Source: Streptomyces albus subsp. chlorinus
GTDB taxonomy: Bacteria; Actinomycetota; Actinomycetes; Streptomycetales; Streptomycetaceae
Length of the DNA: 64,000 nt
Direction: 5' to 3'
Assembly: GCF_013302895.1 (NCBI RefSeq)
Contig: NZ_VJOK01000001.1
Coordinates: forward strand, 3,092,012 to 3,156,011
Shown here: piece after piece, positions 23,041 through 28,207 of the stretch
How positions within the stretch are numbered: position 1 is the stretch's first letter
Layout of the letters: the number at the start of each line of letters is the position of its first letter
Notes under the pieces: model-generated
What the model was told of the DNA's origin: nothing
The model's database searches: none
The model's input: only the letters and a program-made list of their open reading frames with translations
Made by a program: the position numbers and the translations under genes

Positions 23041-23607
23041 CTAATTCGGACGGCCTACGGGCAGGTCTGCTGGCAGGCGGATTCGCAGGTCTGCCCGCAG
23101 CCGTCGTCGGTCATCTGGATGAGCCGGTCGGCCTCGGGGCCGGACTCGACGATGGAGACATCCAGGTCCCAGCCGTCGAGCGTCCCTTCCTGGCCCTCTG
23201 CTGCCGCGGGGACCATAGCCACCGCTTCCTCGGGGCAGCAGAGCCACGGAGGTTGACGCTGCTGCCGGGCGGAGTCTGGTGGTGCCGTCCCGTCCCGCCC
23301 AGGTCACTGCTCTCCGGGCGGGACGGGACGGTGGAACAGCCCGCGTCGTGGCATGCGGGCTGGGCCGCCCTCGGGGGTGCGGGCGGCGCGGCCGGTCCGC
23401 CGTCCTTCTCCGCGGTGAACGGACCGGCGTCCGGGGTGTCCTCGGCGGGCGGGGCGTCGAGGGCGACGGCCGCATGCGCCGGTTGTGGGGCTGCCCTGCC
23501 ACGATGACGCCAAGACCGAAGAGATTCGCCGCGACCAGGACGATGCCGGCGAACATGCCGTCCCCGTCCGGCCCCGGCGACATGGGCAGGCGGTGGCGGG
23601 CGCTCAT
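23041..23607 (-). CDS. Small membrane protein, frame uncertain after about residue 45
   Basis: The ATG at 23607 overlaps the stop of the upstream gene as ATGA. The product starts MSARHRLPMSPGPDGDGMFA and has one membrane segment, MFAGIVLVAANLFGLGVIVAG (residues about 18-38, quoted in part: FAGIVLVAANLFGLGVIVAG). After about residue 45 this frame becomes Arg/Pro/His-rich and runs through lanA. A different frame from about 23470 gives better composition (VALDAPPAEDTPDAGPFTAE), suggesting a frameshift. The true 3' end is therefore unknown and probably lies before the 23285-23331 hairpin. The function is not recognised. It is third in a chain of coupled small genes upstream of lanA. Confidence 0.4.
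   Translation of the reverse strand: MSARHRLPMSPGPDGDGMFAGIVLVAANLFGLGVIVAGQPHNRRMRPSPSTPRPPRTPRTPVRSPRRRTADRPRRPHPRGRPSPHATTRAVPPSRPARRAVTWAGRDGTTRLRPAAASTSVALLPRGSGGYGPRGSRGPGRDARRLGPGCLHRRVRPRGRPAHPDDRRRLRADLRIRLPADLPVGRPN
23055..23216 (-). CDS. lanA: FxLD-type class I lanthipeptide precursor, 53 aa
   Basis: This short gene encodes a 53-residue acidic leader plus a Cys-rich core. The leader contains GWDLDVSIVESGPEADRLIQ (residues 15-34), with WDLD in the place of the FxLD/FNLD box recognised by LanB proteins. The core follows MTDDG and reads CGQTCESACQQTCP. Cys40, 44, 48 and 52 are spaced exactly four apart. Thr36, Thr43, Ser46 and Thr51 are the only dehydratable residues, so up to four rings are possible. 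The ATG at 23216 has GAGGA ten bases upstream; an in-frame GTG at 23222 lies closer to it and could be used instead. It stands directly upstream of lanB, separated by the 22999-23033 hairpin. No protease site is obvious. Confidence 0.88.
   Translation of the reverse strand: MVPAAAEGQEGTLDGWDLDVSIVESGPEADRLIQMTDDGCGQTCESACQQTCP
23285..23331 (-). terminator. Strong hairpin upstream of lanA
   Basis: Perfect 16-bp inverted repeat, 23285-23300 with 23316-23331, 15-base loop. It separates the small upstream genes from lanA. It may be their terminator or an attenuator of the lan operon; about 65 bases then remain for a lanA promoter. Confidence 0.6.
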
Positions 23608-23861
23608 CCGTCCGCCTCTGCGGTGTCGGCCGGTGTGAGCAGCTCGGTCTCGTGGATGAGGGCCTGGCGTTCGGTGCCGTCGGCAAGCCGCGCCCACACC
23701 AAGGCGCGGTCCGCGTCCACCCCGGCGTAGCCGCTGCCGAGCTGCACCACGATGCCCTCGAACTCTTCCGGCTTCTCCTTGTCCCGGCGCTCGGGTGGTA
23801 CGTAGGAGGTGCCGCGTACGCGGTCGCCGACCCGGAAAGGGGCTGTCTCTTGCCAGCTCAC
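23604..23861 (-). CDS. Small conserved hypothetical protein, 85 aa
   Basis: This 85-residue soluble, acidic protein starts SWQETAPFRVGDRVRGTSYV and contains EFEGIVVQLGSGYAGVDADR, a pattern of short beta strands like an SH3-type or KOW-like barrel. It ends with an acidic tail. The start is GTG at 23861, overlapping the previous stop as GTGA; its own stop overlaps the next ATG. Such tight coupling suggests one mRNA with its neighbours. No known family is recognised. It may belong to the lanthipeptide operon or to element housekeeping. Confidence 0.65.
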   Translation of the reverse strand: MSWQETAPFRVGDRVRGTSYVPPERRDKEKPEEFEGIVVQLGSGYAGVDADRALVWARLADGTERQALIHETELLTPADTAEADG

Positions 23862-24067
23862 GCCGCGCCGCCTCCCACCACTCCCGCGGCAGGGGCGCCG
23901 GGGCGCTCCAGATCCAAATAGACCTCGAAGTCCTCGGCGCTCCAGGTCGCCGGGGCGCCGTGTGCGGCGCGGAAGGCGACAGCGTCAGCGGCTATCGGGG
24001 CCGTCGCCTCCTCGTCCATGAGGCGCGGGGGCGTCGTTGGTTCGCTGGAGCTGGAGCGCCCAGACAT
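23858..24067 (-). CDS. Small hypothetical protein, 69 aa
   Basis: This 69-residue protein begins MSGRSSSSEPTTPPRLMDEE and has one likely helical region, ADAVAFRAAHGAPATWSAED, before an Ala/Gly-rich tail. The ATG at 24067 has GGGAGGCAGC upstream, a strong ribosome site, which decides the start against longer in-frame options up to 24163. It is the first gene of the minus-strand series leading to lanA. The divergent XRE gene starts 290 bases away. No function can be assigned. Confidence 0.6.
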   Translation of the reverse strand: MSGRSSSSEPTTPPRLMDEEATAPIAADAVAFRAAHGAPATWSAEDFEVYLDLERPGAPAAGVVGGGAA

Positions 24068-24356
24068 GCTGCCTCCCAGAGTGAGCCGCCAGAGGGGGTG
24101 TCTGCCTGCCCTCCCGATAAGGGCGCGGGGGCAGGCAGAACCTTCGTGCCCGTCGGTGTCCAACTTCTGTGATCCGGGGGCTCATTCACCGTGGCCGCAG
24201 GCATAGTGGGTCCGCAAGTGAAACCGCACCGAAAATGTCGCTGCGGGGAAAGTGGCACATGCCAGGGCAGGCGCATCGCTGTTTCGACGGGCGCGTGCCG
24301 TGCCACACTCCGCACATCGCAGCGGCAGCGGACACAAACGCCGGGGAGGCAAGCGG

Positions 24357-25229
24357 GTGCCAGCACGAGCCAGACCAACAGCACGGCGCATCGAACTGGG
24401 ATACGCGCTGCGAGAGTTGCGCAAGCAGGCCGACCTCACCCTGGAAGAGGCAGTCCACGGACTGCCGCTGTCGGACACCAAGCTCTACCGCGTCGAGACC
24501 GGCTTGCAGGACCTGCGCAACGCAGGCGACCTGCGCAAACTCCTCACCCGCTACGGCGTGGGCGAGGAAGAGGACATCGAGAGGCTGCTGACGATCCAGC
24601 GTGCGGCCTCCAGCCGCGAATGGTGGACCCAGTTCAAAGGCTCGATGCCCTCGGGTATGCCGCGCTTCATCGGCATCGAGTCCGCCGCCGTCGAGATACA
24701 GGCGTTCCACCCCGTCGTCGTCCTCGGCCTGCTACAGACCGAGCGCTACGCGCGGGCGCTGTACGAGATCTCCAAGCAGGTCGAGGACACCACCAACGAG
24801 TTCATCGACCAGGGCGTGACGCTGCGGATGAAGCGCAAGGAGTACCTCACCCGCGATGAGGAGCCGGGCAAGCTGTGGGCAATCCTCTACGAGCCGGCCC
24901 TGCGCTACCTCGTCGGCGGCCCTGATGTGATGCGCGAGCAGTACGACGAGATCACTAGGCTGGCCGCGCTCGACAATGTGACCGTCCAGGTTCTCCCGCA
25001 CTCCGTTCGCGGGTATGTCGCGGTGAACGACTTCAGCATCCTTCACCTCGGCGACACATTGCCGACCACGATCCAGGTGGACAACGCCTGGGGCGCCTCG
25101 TCGGTCTCCGATACTCCGCGCGAGGTCGCAAAGTTCTCGCGGAAGTTCAACGCCCTGGTGGCGTCGTCCCTACCGCCCGAGGACACCCCGAATTTCCTGC
25201 ACCAACTATCGCGAGAGATCACGGAATGA
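24357..25229 (+). CDS. XRE regulator with DUF5753 domain
   Basis: This 290-residue regulator has an N-terminal helix-turn-helix, IELGYALRELRKQADLTLEE with VHGLPLSDTKLYRVETGLQD (about 12-55), followed by a DUF5753 domain starting near FIGIESAAVEIQAFHPVVVL and including LLQTERYARALYE. This architecture belongs to the large Streptomyces family that pairs with DUF397 proteins in development and antibiotic control. The start is GTG at 24357 with GGGGAGGC seven bases upstream; the open frame back to 24252 has no ribosome site. Its stop overlaps the DUF397 ATG. Being divergent from the lan operon, it is its most likely regulator, by position only. Confidence 0.88.
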   Translation: MPARARPTARRIELGYALRELRKQADLTLEEAVHGLPLSDTKLYRVETGLQDLRNAGDLRKLLTRYGVGEEEDIERLLTIQRAASSREWWTQFKGSMPSGMPRFIGIESAAVEIQAFHPVVVLGLLQTERYARALYEISKQVEDTTNEFIDQGVTLRMKRKEYLTRDEEPGKLWAILYEPALRYLVGGPDVMREQYDEITRLAALDNVTVQVLPHSVRGYVAVNDFSILHLGDTLPTTIQVDNAWGASSVSDTPREVAKFSRKFNALVASSLPPEDTPNFLHQLSREITE

Positions 25230-25468
25230 CCACACACACCCGCGCCCTCACAGCCCTCGACCTGGACGGTGTGACCAGCTGGTTCAAGTCCTCCTACAGC
25301 AGCGGATCCGGCAACAACTGCGTGGAGATCGCCGACCTGACCCACACCGCCCACCGCGTGGTCGCCATCCGCGACTCGAAGAACCCCGAAGGCCCCATCG
25401 TGCTGATCGAACCCGAGCGCTTCGCCGCCCTCGTCGAGGGCGTACGTGGCGGGCGTCTCGCCGCCTAA
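25226..25468 (+). CDS. DUF397-domain protein
   Basis: This 80-residue protein has the DUF397 signature: WFKSSYSSGSGNNCVEIADL followed by VVAIRDSKNPEGPIVLIEPE and RFAALVEGVRGG. The ATG overlaps the XRE stop by four bases (ATGA). DUF397 proteins act with their neighbouring XRE/DUF5753 partner, in part as antagonists, in several Streptomyces pairs. The pair here is inside the mobile element, while a second pair lies in the backbone at 48852-50067. Confidence 0.9.
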   Translation: MTTHTRALTALDLDGVTSWFKSSYSSGSGNNCVEIADLTHTAHRVVAIRDSKNPEGPIVLIEPERFAALVEGVRGGRLAA

Positions 25469-25667
25469 TCCCACCGACTCTGGTACGTGCTGGCCGAGCC
25501 GAACGAATCCAGAGTGCTCGGACCGGCCAGCCATCCCAGCTCCCCCACCCGCCTCTGCGGGAACTGCCCAGCGAGGAAGGGCCACCGGGGGAGCTCGCCA
25601 CCCCACCCGGACGGGAGCGGCACATGTCGCAGGCCGCAGCCAACAAGGTGCTGCGTTCAGGATCGAG
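25469..25667. other. Spacer between DUF397 gene and the amyloid-motif pair
   Basis: No gene is seen. The DNA becomes noticeably less GC-rich to the right of this point, and the two genes beyond are on the opposite strand and end here. Confidence 0.4.
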
Positions 25668-26453
25668 TCAGCGATTCGCCATGTAGAGGATGAAAAGTGC
25701 GCCGGCTAGGACGCCCCAGGCGAACGCGAAGAGTCGCGCCCTGTGGTCGGGAAGAACCTTCGGTGGCGGTGGAGTCACCGTGGCCTCAATACGGTCCGCC
25801 GCACCATTCAGTGCGCTCCCTATCTCCTCGATCCGGCCGAGAGGCTTGTCCCTGCGCTGCATGTTCTCCAAGTCTTGGGCAAGCCGGTCAATGGAACTTA
25901 GTCCTTTTTCAAGACGGGATACCAACCCCATCAGATCGTCGGACCCTCGCACGCTGATGGCGTTTTCAAAACGGTTGACAACCAGGCCAAGCTCATCAAT
26001 ATCGAGTTTGCCGGTCACTTTGACAAGGGTGTCCGCGACGTGTGACATCTGGCCAGCGACATCCTCGTTGATGCTCCGACTCGCCTCCGTGAGCAACCCC
26101 GCGACATCCTCGTTAATGCTACGGCTTGCACGGGAGATCAACCCTGCCACGTCCTCGTTGATGCTCTGAGCAGCCCGCAAGAGGGTGTCAGCGACATCTT
26201 CGTTGATACTACGCGCTGCTAGCGCGAGCAACGTCGCGGTTTCTGAGGAGATCAGCCCCTCCGTCAGAGCCTCTTCAAGCATCTCGGCCAGAGCAGGGGA
26301 ATCGTCGGAGATCTTCTCCAACAGGGCTTTGGTCTTCTCATCGAGCGCCTCGATGTGGATCTCGCCATGGTTGTCGCCCCCGACGAAAGCGCCGTCACCG
26401 TGGTTGTGCTGCTCTGTGACGCGGCGTTCAGGGGAATCATCGATGTCTGTCAA
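25668..26453 (-). CDS. Tail-anchored coiled-coil protein with N-terminal amyloid-like motif
   Basis: This 261-residue protein has no family I can name, but its architecture is clear. Residues 15-34 (QHNHGDGAFVGGDNHGEIHI) form a Gly/His/Asn-rich motif that also ends the neighbouring Bell-like protein. Residues 80-139 hold four exact-length 15-residue repeats with SINEDVA at 82, 97, 112 and 127. A further coiled-coil region runs about 140-225. A Pro-rich linker (TPPPPKVLP) precedes a final membrane helix, ARLFAFAWGVLAGALFILYM, so it is likely a C-tail anchor with the motif in the cytoplasm. The ATG at 26453 overlaps the upstream stop (ATGA). I infer a membrane-tethered partner or trigger for the Bell-like protein. 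Base composition is lower in GC than the lan genes. Confidence 0.75.
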   Translation of the reverse strand: MTDIDDSPERRVTEQHNHGDGAFVGGDNHGEIHIEALDEKTKALLEKISDDSPALAEMLEEALTEGLISSETATLLALAARSINEDVADTLLRAAQSINEDVAGLISRASRSINEDVAGLLTEASRSINEDVAGQMSHVADTLVKVTGKLDIDELGLVVNRFENAISVRGSDDLMGLVSRLEKGLSSIDRLAQDLENMQRRDKPLGRIEEIGSALNGAADRIEATVTPPPPKVLPDHRARLFAFAWGVLAGALFILYMANR

Positions 26454-26857
26454 CGCTCGTCCTGCCCATCGGCACGGACAGAACCGTAGTTGTCCCCGCC
26501 GATGAAGGTGCCTCGCCCGTGGTTGTGCTGTGCTCCGATGTTGACCGTTTTCGTGTCAGTCGGCGTCGAAGAGCTCAGCGCCTCAATATCCTCTCTGGCC
26601 TCGGGGTAGGCGGTGAGGAACGCGGTAAGCACACTGCTCCACTGGGCAGTAACCTCAGCTTGGGTAAGCCGATGTTGTTCCAAGCCCTCGGCATGCTCCT
26701 CAAGCGCTCGCAGCGCGTCAGACTCTTCGTCCGCTGTCCCGCGGCGGAAGATCGTGGAGATTCGGGCCCGCAAGGCGTCGGCCCGCCCTTGAAGCAGATA
26801 GGCGAGAACGTTGCTGGCAGCGCCAGTGGCGATGGCGGTAGCTGCTGCGTCGAGCAT
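26450..26857 (-). CDS. Bell-domain-like protein with C-terminal amyloid-like motif
   Basis: This 135-residue protein begins MLDAAATAIATGAASNVLAY, followed by a cationic helix (ADALRARISTIFRRG). It has a helical middle (residues 45-93) with LTAFLTAYPEAREDIEAL, and ends with the motif QHNHGRGTFIGGDNYGSVRA (110-129). The first part and the order of parts match bacterial Bell domains, membrane-perturbing helical bundles related in logic to fungal HeLo/HET-S, whose C-terminal amyloid motif is templated by a partner. The motif shares 12 of 20 residues with the N-terminal motif of the next gene. The family call is from pattern memory. The ATG at 26857 follows GGGGGGC. The stop overlaps the next start by four bases, so both are made from one mRNA. 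Confidence 0.72.
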   Translation of the reverse strand: MLDAAATAIATGAASNVLAYLLQGRADALRARISTIFRRGTADEESDALRALEEHAEGLEQHRLTQAEVTAQWSSVLTAFLTAYPEAREDIEALSSSTPTDTKTVNIGAQHNHGRGTFIGGDNYGSVRADGQDER

Positions 26858-27149
26858 GTCTTAGCCCCCCGAAGTCGATGTTGTGCACGGTCCTACACGC
26901 ATCGTTGATGAGTAGATCGTCCCTCGAAACGGTGGCCCGGCGCCGGTACCTGGCTCAAGTAGCCAAATGCAGAGGGACAGTTGGCCGGATCGCATACTTC
27001 TGAGCGGCGCACGCTGCCCGGGCGGGTGATCGGGGTTCCCGGCGTGCAATCGACCCGCCCCCCTGTCCCAATGGCCCACGTTCTCCTGCCGAGTCAGGCT
27101 CAAGGGTCGAAGGTGCGGCTGTGCTGTCTCTTGTTGATGCCCTGTCCGG
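26858..27149. other. Promoter region of the Bell-like pair
   Basis: No gene is supported. The region must hold the promoter for the Bell-like pair on the minus strand and borders the element's right arm. Confidence 0.4.
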
Positions 27150-27289
27150 CAGCGACACAGCAGAACGGATTCCGCACACATGAGGACGGGAAGCCCTGCG
27201 AACACGTGACAACCACGAAGAGGAGTTTTCCCAGGTCAGACGACCGCGAGCAACGTTTCCGCAGGTCACCGCCTTGATCAGGGAAATCC
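27150..27289 (+). repeat. attP right arm, copy 1 (element 1)
   Basis: This stretch closely resembles 32280-32414 in content and order. Shared blocks include CGGATTC, CACACATG, GGACGGGAA, GAACACGTGA, CAACGTTTC, GCAGGTCAC and GGAAATC, the last immediately before the att core. It is a probable integrase arm region common to both elements. Confidence 0.75.
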
Positions 27290-27337
27290 CCTAAAGCGGG
27301 TGTCGCAGGTTCGCATCCTGCCGGGGGCACAGCAAAA
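27290..27337 (+). repeat. attM: att core copy 2, junction of the two elements
   Basis: Matches 9621-9668 at 47 of 48 positions; the difference is A to C at 27314, in the T-loop equivalent. No 5' tRNA half is present, so this copy is not a tRNA gene. It ends element 1 and begins element 2. Confidence 0.92.
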
Positions 27338-27366
27338 TGCCTGCTCAGAGGCTTTTCCGTCCATCG

Positions 27367-27715
27367 GACGGCGGCCCCGACGCATGGCTCGCCGAGGCCG
27401 TGCTGTCTGCGGCGGACGCCTTGAGGCCGTCGTCCCGGCCACCGAGTACCGCGACAGACTGCCGGAGTGGCACCACTCCACGTACGACGCGCTGATGTCC
27501 CGCGCGAGCGACGTGCACGAGACCGGCATGGCCGCGTCCGACTCCGAAGCGCACATGGCCGGCTCCGAAATCCTCGTCGGGCTCGCTGACGAGCTGATTG
27601 CCGTATGGGACGGGAAGCCAGCATGGGGTACGGCGGCACGACGGACGTCGTGGCGTACGCCCAGCGGAACGGTGTGCCCGTCCGGGTGCTGTGGCCGGAG
27701 GGCGCCTCACGCTGA
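27367..27715 (+). pseudogene. Remnant of a SLOG/TIR-like Rossmann protein
   Basis: Three consecutive frames give pieces of one family. 27367 onward reads DGGPDAWLAEAVLSAA. A second frame reads LEAVVPATEYRDRLPEWHHS through ILVGLADELIAVWDGKP. A third, from about 27622, reads MGYGGTTDVVAYAQRNGVPV and ends RVLWPEGASR at the TGA at 27713-27715. Intact actinobacterial relatives have a further 60-odd N-terminal residues; here the gene is cut by the att core. At least two frameshifts plus 5' truncation make it non-functional. Truncation at the junction suggests recombination at the att site destroyed it. Confidence 0.72.
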
Positions 27716-27785
27716 CGGCACCCAGTGCGGCTCGGCACAGTTGGTCCGGAATGACGGCTCACCGGGCCTTCCCCGGAACCGCCCG

Positions 27786-28004
27786 AACGTCAAGCGAGGC
27801 ATCACCACCGCCCGTCTCACCCGCGCCCGGCTCGCCTGGGACGCCTCCGACACCGCCACTGCCACCGCGATGAAGGTCCCTACCGAAGCCGTCGCCCAGC
27901 ACGCCCGGGTCACACACACGCTGGAGTTCAGGGCCGCGCTGCGCGCCGCCACACCGGGCAGAACCTGGACCGAACACACCGTCACCTGGAGGATGGCCGC
28001 ATGA
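27786..28004 (+). pseudogene. Fragment of an unrecognised protein
   Basis: One open stretch reads NVKRGITTARLTRARLAWDA and later VAQHARVTHTLEFRAALRAA, ending WTEHTVTWRMAA at a TGA. It has normal coding composition but no start codon or ribosome site, and it follows a non-coding-like stretch. It overlaps (ATGA) another short piece, MTTAPTVELRTFTVRSPG, that also stops early. I take both as debris of lost genes. Its original function is not recognised. Confidence 0.4.
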
Positions 28005-28207
28005 CCACGGCGCCGACCGTCGAACTGCGGACCTTCACAGTCCGGTCCCCAGGGTGATGCGCCACCCGCTGACCGGCGCCCGTAACCCCCGCCTCCGAAC
28101 GGGGCAGCCGCTCGTAGGGGACAGCCCACAACAGGCAGTGTCGATCTCCCTCTACGGGCGAACGAGTCGCTGTACGTTCGCGGTATTCCAGGCTTGGGAG
28201 GGAAGAC

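Larger units (their letters stand above)
9618..27337. mobile_element. Integrative mobilizable element at tRNA-Arg(CCT), about 17.7 kb
   Basis: The element is bounded by att core copies at 9618-9668 and 27290-27337. It encodes a tyrosine integrase, an XRE regulator, an excisionase, a DUF3631 ATPase, MobC and a relaxase, then lanthipeptide cargo and a Bell/amyloid-motif gene pair. The relaxase points to single-strand mobilisation. No TraB/FtsK-like translocase or type IV secretion gene is seen, so it should depend on a helper. Its layout is not that of a classical pSAM2-type AICE, which carries a TraB-type dsDNA translocase. Confidence 0.85.

Noticed and set aside
17800-23256. Long plus-strand frames across the lanthipeptide genes
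   Set aside because: They are antisense to lanB, lanC and the SpaB_C-type gene, all of which have family motifs and coupled starts.
9618-27337. Classical pSAM2-type AICE
   Set aside because: No TraB/FtsK-like translocase or Spd genes are found; a relaxase and MobC are present instead.
27300-27340. A second tRNA gene
   Set aside because: Only the 3' half is present, with a T-loop substitution; it is an att copy. The same holds for 32415-32460.
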